Source of the DNA: CAZKTF01 sp964555565
Lineage (GTDB): Bacteria > Planctomycetota > JAJSAM01 > JAKLKS01
DNA length: 46,403 nucleotides
Reading direction: 5' to 3'
Assembly: GCA_964555565.1 (NCBI GenBank)
Contig: CAZKTF010000003.1
Location: forward strand, 1 to 46,403
Position 1 is the stretch's first letter. Each line of letters starts with the position of its first letter. The notes below the pieces were generated by a model. It searched no databases. It saw only the letters and a list, made by a program, of their open reading frames with translations, and was not told the origin of the DNA. A program made the position numbers and the translations under genes. Shown one piece after another: positions 1 to 9,049 of this stretch.

Positions 1-53
1 CGCACCCCCCGAACCGGACAAATCCGTGAGCCCCTATGTCAGGAGGTCTGGAG

Positions 54-287
54 TCATGGAGCCCGAGACTCTGCATGCCGATTGAGCCTGCGGCAACGTA
101 GACGAAGTGACGAACCTGTGGGCTGGTCCTTCAGGGAGTTTTCGAGTAGGAAACGGTCGTACTTCGGTCGGGCAAGTTCCGAGAGGTAGCGATCGATCTC
201 AGCCAACTTGGCCCGTCTTGAGGCGGCCGGCTCCTTGCCGAAGAACCGAGAAAAGAAGCCCAAGGAAGTCGCCCCCACTGAGGCCAC
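54..287 (-). CDS. Small hypothetical protein
   Basis: A 77-residue reading frame starts at a GTG (285-287) on the minus strand. The middle part (SRFFGKEP, then an Ala/Leu/Glu-rich helical stretch) has plausible amino-acid composition, but I recognise no domain. It lies downstream of the defence operon on the same strand, separated by about 290 bases in which I see no convincing gene. It could be a small gene, the remnant of a longer one, or a chance frame. No strong ribosome binding site is visible. Confidence 0.28.
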   Translation of the reverse strand: MASVGATSLGFFSRFFGKEPAASRRAKLAEIDRYLSELARPKYDRFLLENSLKDQPTGSSLRLRCRRLNRHAESRAP

Positions 288-573
288 ACGACGGGGTCGG
301 TCGTATACGACCCCGCTCAGTCTAACACGTCGTCGCGGCGAAAAGTCGGTCAGCGAGGACCCCGGGCTACTTCGAGCCCGTCCACGGCTGACCGGAGGCG
401 CGATTGGAAGCGTCGGTCCGATTCTCCCTCACTTTCGTCGGCGAGAAGTTCCCGCAGCCTTCGAGCATGCTGACGAGCAAGCGGCGCCGCGCCGGGAGCT
501 GGAGCGGACGGGGGCACGTGTGGGCGGACGGGCCCGAAGTGGTGGGGCGCGAACGGTGGCTGAGTTCGGAGCA

Positions 574-1584
574 TCAGACTCCCTGAGCCCTCATCACCTT
601 GGCCGGCTCGTCGATTGGCTTCGTGGCAACGAGCCACGCACGACACCCGGCGAGCGACAGTGAGTAGGAAACCTCATCCACGCCCACGGGAAGGCCCCCG
701 GGGAAGCTGTCGCGAGTCAGGCGCGGGAAGGCCCCATCAACCGCGTAGAGCTCCTCGGTGACGATGCGCCACGGAGTCGCGTACCGATCCGCCTCCGCCG
801 GGCTGTAGCCAGCCCCAGCCAGCCTGTCCATGAACAGGTCCGCAAGGCCTGGCACGGTCTCTACGCCGGACCGCACCCGATCGACGAGCCCGGGAAGCGT
901 GTTGGCCGCGAGGCTATCGCTGACAATCTGGAGGCTGAACAGGAAGAGCCTTCCGGTCTCGGGAGCGGCCAGCTGGTCGAGGCTCGCGATGTGGTGTGTC
1001 GCCGGTCCCTGCCATTGGACCGTGGTGGTCTTCACCTCGACTGATGCTGCGGGCCACCGGAAGTCGTGGCGCGCACCGATCGGCGCCCAGCGCTCGAACC
1101 CGTGCGGCAATCCCATCCAGCGCTCCATGAACCACAACTCGCCAAAGAGCCCCGCCGCGGCCTCGGCCGAGAGACCGGCTCCCGGTACGCTCCAGAACCT
1201 CCTCCACTTTCCCAGCGCGCGCATGACCGCTACGCGGATATCTGCTCCTGCCCCGGCAAGAGACTCCGCGATGTCGGCCGCCACGCACGCATGAGTTCTG
1301 CGCAACCCGGGATCCGTGCAGCCCAGCGCGATGTACGTGGCCTGCGGGGCACCCTCGACGACCATCGGGGCCAGTTCAACTCGAAGGCCACGCGTCGGCC
1401 GTTCCGCGAGCGGTTCCATGTCGGGAGGGACCTCGACCAGCAGGTACCAGACCCCGTCGTGATCGACCGCAACCCACAGAGGGGGGGTGCCCGCCGCGGA
1501 AGGAACCCTGCGGCCATTCAGCTGCCCGCGGGAGGGAAGCCCGATCTGCTCCCACCGATGTTGCAGGTCACTCGGTGTCGTCAT
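574..1584 (-). CDS. DUF4420-type PD-(D/E)XK nuclease-like protein, last gene of the defence operon
   Basis: This 336-residue protein is probably the nuclease or an accessory nuclease-fold subunit of the restriction system encoded upstream. The core shows the PD-(D/E)XK signature: an acidic residue in LFGELWFME (about 146-154), then HDFRW with D174, then VEVKTT with E183 and K185. The start is the ATG at 1582-1584, which overlaps the end of the Z1 gene by 17 bases and suggests translational coupling; an in-frame ATG 84 bases upstream would overlap further. Proteins of this family (DUF4420) regularly sit beside Z1 and MORC-like genes. That it cleaves DNA is inferred from the fold motif. Confidence 0.8.
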   Translation of the reverse strand: MTTPSDLQHRWEQIGLPSRGQLNGRRVPSAAGTPPLWVAVDHDGVWYLLVEVPPDMEPLAERPTRGLRVELAPMVVEGAPQATYIALGCTDPGLRRTHACVAADIAESLAGAGADIRVAVMRALGKWRRFWSVPGAGLSAEAAAGLFGELWFMERWMGLPHGFERWAPIGARHDFRWPAASVEVKTTTVQWQGPATHHIASLDQLAAPETGRLFLFSLQIVSDSLAANTLPGLVDRVRSGVETVPGLADLFMDRLAGAGYSPAEADRYATPWRIVTEELYAVDGAFPRLTRDSFPGGLPVGVDEVSYSLSLAGCRAWLVATKPIDEPAKVMRAQGV

Positions 1585-4276
1585 CGGCCTCAGGGCGGCG
1601 TGCTGGTCCGGCGGCGTACTCGACGGTCGCGGCACTCCCCGATACGGGGAAGACGATCGCCACGCCAACTACTGTGCAGCCAGTCTGAGGATCGTCGAAC
1701 AGATCCTGGCGATCCTCCGTCGTGCCCTTGGAATACCGGCTCACTGGGTACAGAAGGAGCAGCCCCTCGGCCACATTGCGCTCGGCTCGCAAGGCGCTGC
1801 CGAGCTTCCGAAACACTTGGTTCCGGCGGCCGATGCGCGCCCGCTCGATAGCCTCTGTGGACAGGCCGAACTCCTCATCGCCCTGACCTGGCTCGCCATC
1901 GAGGCGTGGGGGGCTTGTCAGGACGCCAATCGAGTTTGGATCCGCCTTCAGCCGGCTGCGGCTCATGCAGTTGACTGACCCCACCCCGATCACCCCAAGG
2001 TCCTCCCCTTGGAGGTCATCATCATATCCCGGCAAGGAGCGCACAGAGACCAGCCACCGGACAAGCTCGCCGTGCTGCTCCGCCTGCACCTTGATGTAGC
2101 GCCGCAGCGTGAGGCTGTCGAAGGAGTCCGGCGCCTGCATCGACTTGTAGCCCCCCAGGAAATCGTCAATCCTCTGCCACGGCACACCCGCCCAACCAGG
2201 CCGTCCCTTGGCATCTGTGGCGTTTTGAGGGCCAAGTCCGCCAAGGAACTCCCGGCTCGCCGAGAGGTTCTGCAGGAGCCAATCCCGGTCCGCCAGCCGG
2301 AAGCGAGATGTCTGCCTGAGCTGGCCCGAGAAGCTGAGTTGGACGGGACGGGCGCTCCTCATCTTGTTGGCGGCCGTGATCGCCATCGCAGGATGCGTGC
2401 GGATCTTCGGACCGAACTCCCGGGGGGTGAGCTTGGCGCGTTCGTACACGGCGATCTCGTCACGGAGTTCCTCCTCGACGAGGGCCAGGTGCCTGAAGTG
2501 CTCAGCCAGACCTTCGGTGGTCCAGAGCCGGGTCAGGTCCACATACCGCTCGCGATAGCCAAACCAGCGCCCCATCTGCAGCAGGGTGTCGTAGTTGGCA
2601 GCGTTGCGCACGTAGTACGACACCACGAGCCCCTCCAGCGTGAGGCCGCGTGAGAGACGATTGCCACCGATGAGCACTAGTTTCGCGGCAGGGTTTGCTC
2701 CGTAGTCGAGCACGTCCTGACTGGTGACGTTGAGGACCTTGAGCTCAGGCTTCGATCTGAAGAACTCCGTTATCTGCGGTTCGATCTGCTCGAAAGTACG
2801 GTCCCTGGTTGCATCGAGGCCCACGATCACCGGCCGGAAGTCGCCCTCCCAGCGAGTGCGCAGTTCCGGGCGCAGCGCTTCGCGATCGTAAAGCCATTGA
2901 CTGCGGACGCCCGCCATGTGCTCCGTGACGAGCCCGGCGAGGGCATTGTGGAGTTGCGTCAGGTGACTTGTATGGATTAGCATCGTCGCAATGCCGTTTC
3001 CAAGTCGGTCCATCTTGGCGGCGCTCGCGAGGACGAAGTCGAGGTACGCCTGCTTCAAGGACTCCGGCATCGCCGGCTGAAAGCCCTGGCGTTCTCCGGG
3101 GGCAGGGATGAGGGCGCCCACGTCATGCCCGGGTATCACGCGCAAGACATTGAGCCCTGCGACGTCCTCTTCCTCGTGCTCCAAGGCGTCCCTGCCGAAC
3201 AGGCGCTCAGCTCCAAGGTAGTGGGGCGGCCTGGGAAGAGCGATAATGAAGTCCCGAGGGTACAGGTCTTCAAAGACGTCCCTGTCGATGGCGTCTGGGG
3301 GATTGAGCACGTTCGCGAATGGCGTTGCGGTGTACGCGACGAAGGAGACTCGCCTGAAGTGGGCAACGAGATCGCGGACCAGACGGTTGATCGTTGACGG
3401 GTCGAGGTCGTCATCAGGCTGGCCACCGGCATCCTGTACCAACGGGCGGTTTCCCCCGGTGTTCACGGACGCCTGGTCTGCCTCGTCGTCAATCACGAGG
3501 ACAGGAAGGTGCTGCGGTGGCGGAGCCTCCTCAATCCACGCGAGGAGCTTGCGCAGGATGTTCGCGTTCTTCTTGATGACCGCGACTACGCGATCATTCC
3601 CCTGAAGGACTGCGGCGGACTCCACGGTGCCCGGGTTGAAGTCCCCTTTGAGCTCGTTCCGAGTGAGAGACATCCATCGCTGGCCGTGCTCCGGGAGGCC
3701 AACACCCTCGGGGTCGTCGGTGAGCCCCAACTCCCGCCCGAGCCGCTCCTGCGTCTGCTTGCGCAGGCCGTCGTCCATCCCCGAGAGGACGATGAAAAGC
3801 TTGTAGCCGAGGTCCGCGCACTTGGCAATGAGGGCGGTGATGTTCGCAGTCTTCCCACTTTGAATGTAGCCGACGACCAGCCCTTGGACGCGGAAGGCTT
3901 CAGGTCCGGCTGACCGCGGATCCTCGAGGTGCGAGAGGACCTTGTTACTCATGTCGTCGAGACTCTCAACTTCGACCTCGCTGCGGTCGCCATCGAGCAG
4001 GTAGGCGCGCAGACGACGCCAGCAGTAGCCAGTGGAAGGGTCCCACCCGGCAGACCACGGCCGGGGTCCTCCGGTACCGCTCAGAACGCTGGCGCGGCGG
4101 ATCGGCTGGTCGCGTTCTGACTGCCACCGAGCGCGGACAGCATCGCGGTGCTCCAACGGAACCACTGCAAGCAGCGCGGCGTCGAGCGAACTGCCCAAGG
4201 CATCCATGTGGACCCGCACGACGCGGAGGAACTGGTCGATAGGATCACCATCCAAGGGCACGGGCCACCTCTCCAT
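1568..4276 (-). CDS. Z1-domain superfamily II helicase-like ATPase
   Basis: This 902-residue protein is a probable DNA-dependent ATPase or translocase of a restriction-type defence system. The Walker A motif GYIQSGKT is at 136-143, a DDEAD box at 263-267 and TATPFAN (motif III) at 316-322. The Z1 region carries GGNRLSRGLT (537-546) and QMGRWFGYR (567-575), the family's hallmark late helicase motifs. The ATG at 4276 overlaps the ATPase gene before it by 32 bases, and the 3' end overlaps the DUF4420 gene by 17 bases, so the three are probably translated together. Z1 proteins are known from MORC/MutL-type restriction operons (Iyer, Abhiman and Aravind, 2008). The role in translocation is inferred. 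Confidence 0.92.
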   Translation of the reverse strand: MERWPVPLDGDPIDQFLRVVRVHMDALGSSLDAALLAVVPLEHRDAVRARWQSERDQPIRRASVLSGTGGPRPWSAGWDPSTGYCWRRLRAYLLDGDRSEVEVESLDDMSNKVLSHLEDPRSAGPEAFRVQGLVVGYIQSGKTANITALIAKCADLGYKLFIVLSGMDDGLRKQTQERLGRELGLTDDPEGVGLPEHGQRWMSLTRNELKGDFNPGTVESAAVLQGNDRVVAVIKKNANILRKLLAWIEEAPPPQHLPVLVIDDEADQASVNTGGNRPLVQDAGGQPDDDLDPSTINRLVRDLVAHFRRVSFVAYTATPFANVLNPPDAIDRDVFEDLYPRDFIIALPRPPHYLGAERLFGRDALEHEEEDVAGLNVLRVIPGHDVGALIPAPGERQGFQPAMPESLKQAYLDFVLASAAKMDRLGNGIATMLIHTSHLTQLHNALAGLVTEHMAGVRSQWLYDREALRPELRTRWEGDFRPVIVGLDATRDRTFEQIEPQITEFFRSKPELKVLNVTSQDVLDYGANPAAKLVLIGGNRLSRGLTLEGLVVSYYVRNAANYDTLLQMGRWFGYRERYVDLTRLWTTEGLAEHFRHLALVEEELRDEIAVYERAKLTPREFGPKIRTHPAMAITAANKMRSARPVQLSFSGQLRQTSRFRLADRDWLLQNLSASREFLGGLGPQNATDAKGRPGWAGVPWQRIDDFLGGYKSMQAPDSFDSLTLRRYIKVQAEQHGELVRWLVSVRSLPGYDDDLQGEDLGVIGVGSVNCMSRSRLKADPNSIGVLTSPPRLDGEPGQGDEEFGLSTEAIERARIGRRNQVFRKLGSALRAERNVAEGLLLLYPVSRYSKGTTEDRQDLFDDPQTGCTVVGVAIVFPVSGSAATVEYAAGPARRPEADDDTE

Positions 4277-5594
4277 CGGCGTCCTTCACAGCACCCATAA
4301 TCCTCGCAAGCGCTGCGGTCTCTGAGACGGACGAGGCAGCTTTCTCCAAGGCCTGGCGGATGCGCTTTACCCCTGCGGTGGACTCTGCGACGTGACCAGA
4401 GCCATCGCCCTCCCCTCCCGCGGGAGCGCCTCGACCACCGTGCACCGGTCGGCCACGGGCCTTGGGCTCCTGAGTCCCACCGCCAGCGTCGTAGACATTC
4501 CGTGCCTGCCGGCAAAGATGTTCAACCGACTGCTTCAGTTGCTCCCGGAGATCGGACGGGAGGACCACGCGCACCTTTGCGACATTGACCTCGAAGGCGG
4601 AGTCGAGGTCCGGGAAGAAGTCGATTGCTGCCCGGGCGAGCTTCGTGTGCTCGTCGGCGGCGCGCATGTAGGACCATCCACCGCTCTGAACCAACCTGTT
4701 TGCACGGTAGATGTAGAAGCCCTGCTGGGCATTCCACCGCTGGGGACCACCCGCGCGGTCAAACGCTGCAGGTGACGAGAACTTCTCCTTGGCAGGAAGC
4801 ACATAGGGCTGGAAACGGACGACGCCGGCTCCGTCTGGAGTCCGCAGCTCGATCTCCTTCGCCGTGAGCCTGAGCACACCGCGCTCGTCGCTCACAAACG
4901 GATCCCACGCCTCGATTGGGTGGCCGTTCAACGTGATCGTCAGCTTCCTGCGATGCTTGACCTCGCCCTGTATGAACCGGTGGAAGACCATCCCGAGGTG
5001 GAGCTCCAGATGCTCACCAAGGGCGTAGAACCCGTTGCGGGCCTTCTCACCCCAGGGAACCTTGTAGCCGAGCACACGGTCCAGCTTCTCCCAGAGGACC
5101 ACGGTTCCTGATCCGGCGTCGAGAGGCTCCACCAAGTCAGGAGGTCGATCGTCTGGCGAGAGGAGAAAGACATGCCACTTGTCGGATCGCTTGACGTGAT
5201 CGAGGTCAATCTGGCGGGCCTCCACGCGATTGCGGTCCGGGTCCATCCGACTCGCCACCGACAGACGGGAGCACTGCGAGAGGGACGCCGTCTTGAGCCC
5301 AAGACCGAACTTGCCCAGGCTGTCTGGTTCGTACTCGCTCGCGGAGCCGTAGCGCATCGCCTCGGTGACTCCGGCGGCGGCCATCCCATTGCCGTTGTCG
5401 GCGATCCTCACCCACGAGTCAGGGCCATCGAAGCGCAGAACTACATCCACGCGCGAGGCCTTTGCCGCGATCGAGTTGTCCACCAGATCGGCTACGGCGT
5501 GAACGAAGTCGTAGCCGACGTCGCGAAGGGAGCTGACGAGCCGGGCCGCCGAAGGGATGACCTCCTCGATCTCTCGCTGCCTTGCGGCGCCCAT
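4245..5594 (-). CDS. MORC/MutL-like GHKL ATPase
   Basis: This 449-residue protein has an N-terminal GHKL ATP-binding fold. The N-box is ADLVDNSIAA (35-44) with D36 and N40, the G1 motif is DNGNGM (66-71) and the G2 motif is GKFGLGLKTASL (94-105). DNSI(A/D)A is the form seen in MORC and Hsp90-type ATPases. The C-terminal third, near residues 370-420, is Gly/Arg/Glu-rich and probably flexible. In this family ATP binding is thought to close a dimeric clamp on DNA; here it probably gates the Z1 ATPase and nuclease. It begins 4 bases after the Vsr stop codon and overlaps the Z1 start by 32 bases. Confidence 0.9.
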   Translation of the reverse strand: MGAARQREIEEVIPSAARLVSSLRDVGYDFVHAVADLVDNSIAAKASRVDVVLRFDGPDSWVRIADNGNGMAAAGVTEAMRYGSASEYEPDSLGKFGLGLKTASLSQCSRLSVASRMDPDRNRVEARQIDLDHVKRSDKWHVFLLSPDDRPPDLVEPLDAGSGTVVLWEKLDRVLGYKVPWGEKARNGFYALGEHLELHLGMVFHRFIQGEVKHRRKLTITLNGHPIEAWDPFVSDERGVLRLTAKEIELRTPDGAGVVRFQPYVLPAKEKFSSPAAFDRAGGPQRWNAQQGFYIYRANRLVQSGGWSYMRAADEHTKLARAAIDFFPDLDSAFEVNVAKVRVVLPSDLREQLKQSVEHLCRQARNVYDAGGGTQEPKARGRPVHGGRGAPAGGEGDGSGHVAESTAGVKRIRQALEKAASSVSETAALARIMGAVKDADGEVARALGW

Positions 5595-5598
5595 CGGC

Positions 5599-6027
5599 CT
5601 ACCCCTTCCTCCGCCCGCCCGTCAAGAGGGCCCCGAGCTTGGCATCCAAGACGTCCACCTGCCCGACAGCGCACTCCCAGACGACCAGCGTCCGCCATCC
5701 TAGCCTCTGCAACTCCTTGAGAACGCTCCGATCCCGCCTGATGTTCGCCTGGAACTTGGCCAGCCAGAAGCGCTTCCTGCTCTTCGGGGTGTACGCGAAC
5801 TTGCATCCCCGATGCCGGTGCCAGAAGCACCCATGCACCAGGACAACTGCACGGTGCCTGGGAAGGACGATGTCAGGGTGTCCGGGCAGGTCCTTCACCT
5901 GGAGGCGAAACCTGAAACCGAGCCGATGGAGGCGGGAACGGACGGCGATCTCCGGGCCGGTATCACGCCCGCGGATCCTTGACATGTTCCAGCTTCGTCT
6001 GGCGGGACTTAGGGTGTCGGTGCTCAA
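5599..6027 (-). CDS. vsr: Very-short-patch-repair-type (Vsr) endonuclease
   Basis: This 142-residue protein has the normal Vsr length. Classic Vsr motifs are present: LSPARRSWNMSRIRGRDT (6-23), GHPDIVLP with catalytic-type D52, VHGCFWHRH (64-72) with zinc and active-site Cys/His, and a late WEC (117-119). The start is a TTG at 6027 that overlaps the methyltransferase stop as TTGA; it is preferred over the internal ATG at residue 15 because the LSP...NMSRI block is conserved in the family. Vsr nicks beside T:G mismatches created when 5-methylcytosine deaminates, so pairing with a cytosine-5 methylase fits repair. In MORC/Z1 operons it may instead, or also, be a restriction nuclease; the sequence cannot decide this. 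Confidence 0.93.
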   Translation of the reverse strand: MSTDTLSPARRSWNMSRIRGRDTGPEIAVRSRLHRLGFRFRLQVKDLPGHPDIVLPRHRAVVLVHGCFWHRHRGCKFAYTPKSRKRFWLAKFQANIRRDRSVLKELQRLGWRTLVVWECAVGQVDVLDAKLGALLTGGRRKG

Positions 6028-7628
6028 GCAACACCTGCCGCCGACAGAACCCTGTGAACGAGGCCCGCAATGCGCCTCGCCATCAGCGGCGGGACCGCAT
6101 TGCCGACCTGGGTGTACTGCTCAGTTCGAGGCCCGCAGAAGAAGTAGTTGTCGGGAAACGTCTGGAGCCGCGCGGCTTCACGGACGGTGAGGGCACGGCA
6201 CTGCAGTGGATCGTAGTGGATGTAGTAGTGACCATCCTTGGCGATGTGGGACGTAACGGTGGAGGCTGGAGTGCCCGCCAGCTGCACACGGAACCTGTCC
6301 GTGAACAGGTTGTGTGTTCTGGCCGCCCTTGCAGCGTTCCTGTGCCTGGGGAGAAGGCTCTTCGGAAATTCACTGAGCCTCGGTGAGCGCCGATGGACCG
6401 CCGCATAGCACGAGGCGTAGAGGTACCTCCAGAGGTCCTGGGGAATGTGGCCCCTCGTACTGTGGTTGAGACAGCCTTTCAGCCGCCTGTCCCGAACGAA
6501 CCTGTGAAACGCGCCGCTGGCCTCGTTGGCCCGCGCGGCGTCCGCCGACAAGGGAACGAACTCCCCTCCGATGGTGAGGCTGCCCTCGGCAGCACGGTTC
6601 GCGCATGCCTTCACCCGGGTTGCAACTCCCTTGCCCGCGGCTTCCCTGATCTCACGCAGAAGCCGAGCTCGCGCCACGCCTTGGACAGCGATCGTCCAGA
6701 CCTCGAGCTCCCTGCCCCAGGAGACATAGCTCCGGACGGGCGGAAGATCCCCGATCGCCTCTCGCACAGTCGGAGCACGGCGCTTCCTTCCGGGCGCCTT
6801 CAGGAGCACCGGCGGATGCCCCAGCCTCTCCAAGAGATCATCGCGAACACCCAGGATGAACACGCGGTGTCTTCTCTGCGGAACACCGAATGCGTCGCAC
6901 TGGACGACGTAGTCCTTCGGAGCGACAGCCTCCGCGTCCGGCGGTTCGACTACGGGGAAGAGCGAGTAGCGATGATGGCTGGCAACCCGCCGATTGGCTC
7001 GGCCCATACAGGAGGGTCGGCTCAGGTCCTCCGTGATCCGCCCGAAGACCCTCTCACCGCCGACTTCCGAGGAGAGCATTCCGAGGACGTTCTCCATGAC
7101 GAAAACGGCCGGCCACAGGGCTTCGATGACCTTCAAGTACTCTCGGTAGAGGTGGCTCCTCTTGTCGAGGTCGAGCTCATAGCCCTTGACGCCCTTGTTC
7201 CGAGCCCGCCCGACTACCGAATACGCCTGACAGGGAGGGCCTCCAATCACGACGATGGGACGCCCTCCGGAGGCATCTCTCACCTGACGCAGGGCATCGA
7301 AGATCCGACCATGGGACCTGCTCGCACCGAGTGTCGCCTTCATCGCCACTTCGGCCGCCGCCTGCCAATGAGCTGCCTGGCGTCCCTTTCCCAGCTCCTT
7401 CGGGTCGCCTCCTCGGGCAAGGAGCTCGTAGTACTCCTTCGGAGCCTCGCCGCGAGGGAAGCGTCGAAAGAACGTCCTCAGAAGAAGCGTCTTGTGGGCG
7501 AACTTGTCGCGCTCAATGGAGAGGGCTACCGAGAAACCGGGGCCTTCCCGCGGCGCAAAGTCGTTGAAGCCCTCGCCAAGCCCACCGGGGCCTGCGAAGA
7601 GATCGACAACCGGAATGACTTCGTCCAT
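6024..7628 (-). CDS. dcm: DNA (cytosine-5) methyltransferase
   Basis: This 534-residue protein methylates cytosine C5 and is the first gene of the defence operon. Motif I DLFAGPGGLGEGF is at 9-21, the catalytic PCQ of motif IV (GGPPCQAYS) at 129-137, and ENV of motif VI at 180-182. A QRRHRVF motif VIII follows, then a target-recognition region of roughly 200 residues, motif IX (REAARLQTFPD, 483-493) and motif X (QVGNAVPP, 507-514). All catalytic motifs are intact. The ATG at 7626-7628 starts the protein directly before VVDLFAG. At 534 residues it is longer than the roughly 330-450 of simple C5 enzymes, the extra length lying near residues 55-105 and in the recognition region. The recognition sequence cannot be read from the protein. 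Confidence 0.95.
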   Translation of the reverse strand: MDEVIPVVDLFAGPGGLGEGFNDFAPREGPGFSVALSIERDKFAHKTLLLRTFFRRFPRGEAPKEYYELLARGGDPKELGKGRQAAHWQAAAEVAMKATLGASRSHGRIFDALRQVRDASGGRPIVVIGGPPCQAYSVVGRARNKGVKGYELDLDKRSHLYREYLKVIEALWPAVFVMENVLGMLSSEVGGERVFGRITEDLSRPSCMGRANRRVASHHRYSLFPVVEPPDAEAVAPKDYVVQCDAFGVPQRRHRVFILGVRDDLLERLGHPPVLLKAPGRKRRAPTVREAIGDLPPVRSYVSWGRELEVWTIAVQGVARARLLREIREAAGKGVATRVKACANRAAEGSLTIGGEFVPLSADAARANEASGAFHRFVRDRRLKGCLNHSTRGHIPQDLWRYLYASCYAAVHRRSPRLSEFPKSLLPRHRNAARAARTHNLFTDRFRVQLAGTPASTVTSHIAKDGHYYIHYDPLQCRALTVREAARLQTFPDNYFFCGPRTEQYTQVGNAVPPLMARRIAGLVHRVLSAAGVA

Positions 7629-7711
7629 GCCCGCTCACCGCCCGCGCACCCTTCAGGTGTCCGCCCTGCTTCCGACCAAGAAGGCCCAAGACCACAGGGT
7701 CCAGGATAGCA

Positions 7712-7840
7712 CTAGACGAGAAGGAGGCCGTGCTCTACCTCGGGAAGGTCATCGAGGCGGCCGGGCCCGACGTGGCCACGGTGGACTTCCGGTGGACGGC
7801 CGACCGACCCGCGTTCGAACCTCTTCTGGACCTCGTTTGA
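7712..7840 (+). pseudogene. Possible 3' remnant of a gene
   Basis: About 42 sense codons ending in TGA at 7838-7840 encode a protein-like peptide (for example EAVLYLGKVIEAAG, then TVDFRWTADRP) but have no upstream ATG in frame; a GTG lies at 7730. It sits head-to-head with the methyltransferase, in the 324-base stretch between 7629 and 7952, at the junction of the defence operon with the mobile element. I read it as a truncated gene, perhaps left by recombination. A short functional gene with a GTG start is the alternative. I see nothing else convincing in this stretch. Confidence 0.3.
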
Positions 7841-7952
7841 ACGGAGCTGATCACCAGCACGGAACTTGCCCCCCCGCGGGTGGTTGTGTCTGATGGCTTC
7901 GGGGCCGGACCGCTGGACTTCCTGCCCGGCGGCGACTCGCTGAGGAGAGGCG

Positions 7953-8969
7953 ATGCGGAACGGACGGTCGGCCGGTTCTCCATCAGGCGAGGGGTCCGGG
8001 GGAGAGACGATCGATCCCACTCAGCAGCCGGCCTCGGAACCGACCTCCTCCGTTGAGGACGCCGTTCAGAGGACCCTTGTGGATGCTCGACTGCGGGTGG
8101 TGTGCTCCCTCGCCACGGAGTTCGTGGCCGAGCGGGCTTCCAGCGCGGAGCGTGCAGCCGCGCAGCGGCTTGTACGCGCGATCACGGCGGCGCCCCCGTG
8201 GTGTCGGACGGCCTTGGCACTTCCAGGCGTCGCACGGCGTGGAGGACTTCAGCCCCAGACGCTCATCCGGGCCGTGGTGGGGAGCTACCGTGTGGCGGGC
8301 CACACGGCCTTCGCGGACCATCTCATCGACGGTCTCGAGCGCCTCGGGCCCCTCGGCGACCCCTCGTTGACCTCCTTGGCTCGTGAGCTGCGAGGGGAGG
8401 CGAAAGCAGATCCGAAGAAGAGCAGCGCTCTCTCGCGATCCCGGCGAAGGGCCCGGCCAGGGAGGAGGCACCAGAGTGTCCCGCCGATTCGCGCGGGCCT
8501 GAAGGAAGCTGGTCTCTATCTCGTTGACCTCGAGGGAAACAGGGGGTACCTCCAGTGGGTCCGACAGGAGGGCGACCAGGAACCACCCCGCAGTCCCGCC
8601 CTCGGTGGCGGGGCGTGGGTTTTCGCGATGGAGTTGATCCGCCCCCCAAGTGACGCGAATCGTGCGGGGAGTGTCACTCTCGTGCACCTGAGGACCCTCC
8701 TGAGGGACGCACGGATCCCGGTTGGGAAGGACGGGAGCCTCAAGGCCAACGTGGCGAAAGTGCGGCGGGCTCTAGGGATAGTGTTCGGTGGCACCGTACC
8801 GAGAGACGCACTGCGGTTCCAGCGTCGAGATGGCCATGTGAACTTCGAAGGCCTCGCTCGGTTCCTCCGGACCAAGGGCGGCGCCTCCCTCGCCCTTGCC
8901 ACTTCCGCACCGCCTCCGAGAACAGGGCCACGAGGAGCGGCTGCCGCAGCGGCGGCCGATGGAGGTTGA
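7953..8969 (+). CDS. Hypothetical protein
   Basis: A 338-residue frame begins at an ATG preceded by GAGGAGAGG at a good ribosome-binding distance. The N-terminal 50 residues and the Ala/Gly/Pro-rich C-terminus look disordered. Two parts look folded: a helical segment at about 38-150 (VVCSLATEFVAERA, then ADHLIDGLERLG) and a second one at about 230-305 (HLRTLLRDARIPVG, then NVAKVRRALGIV). An Arg-rich basic stretch lies between them at about 160-175. I recognise no family. A competing antisense frame at 7983-8687 has poorer composition and no comparable ribosome binding site. It may belong to the neighbouring element. Confidence 0.55.
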   Translation: MRNGRSAGSPSGEGSGGETIDPTQQPASEPTSSVEDAVQRTLVDARLRVVCSLATEFVAERASSAERAAAQRLVRAITAAPPWCRTALALPGVARRGGLQPQTLIRAVVGSYRVAGHTAFADHLIDGLERLGPLGDPSLTSLARELRGEAKADPKKSSALSRSRRRARPGRRHQSVPPIRAGLKEAGLYLVDLEGNRGYLQWVRQEGDQEPPRSPALGGGAWVFAMELIRPPSDANRAGSVTLVHLRTLLRDARIPVGKDGSLKANVAKVRRALGIVFGGTVPRDALRFQRRDGHVNFEGLARFLRTKGGASLALATSAPPPRTGPRGAAAAAAADGG

Positions 8970-9049
8970 CAGCCTGAACTGCGCCCTCTGAACCGTCCTC
9001 CCACGCTGGATCCCGGCCGGCCCCGCCGGAGTGCCGGTAACAGGATCTG

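Noticed and set aside
350..646. 98-codon minus-strand frame after the DUF4420 gene
   Set aside because: Poor composition, partial overlap with the real gene, and no recognisable features.
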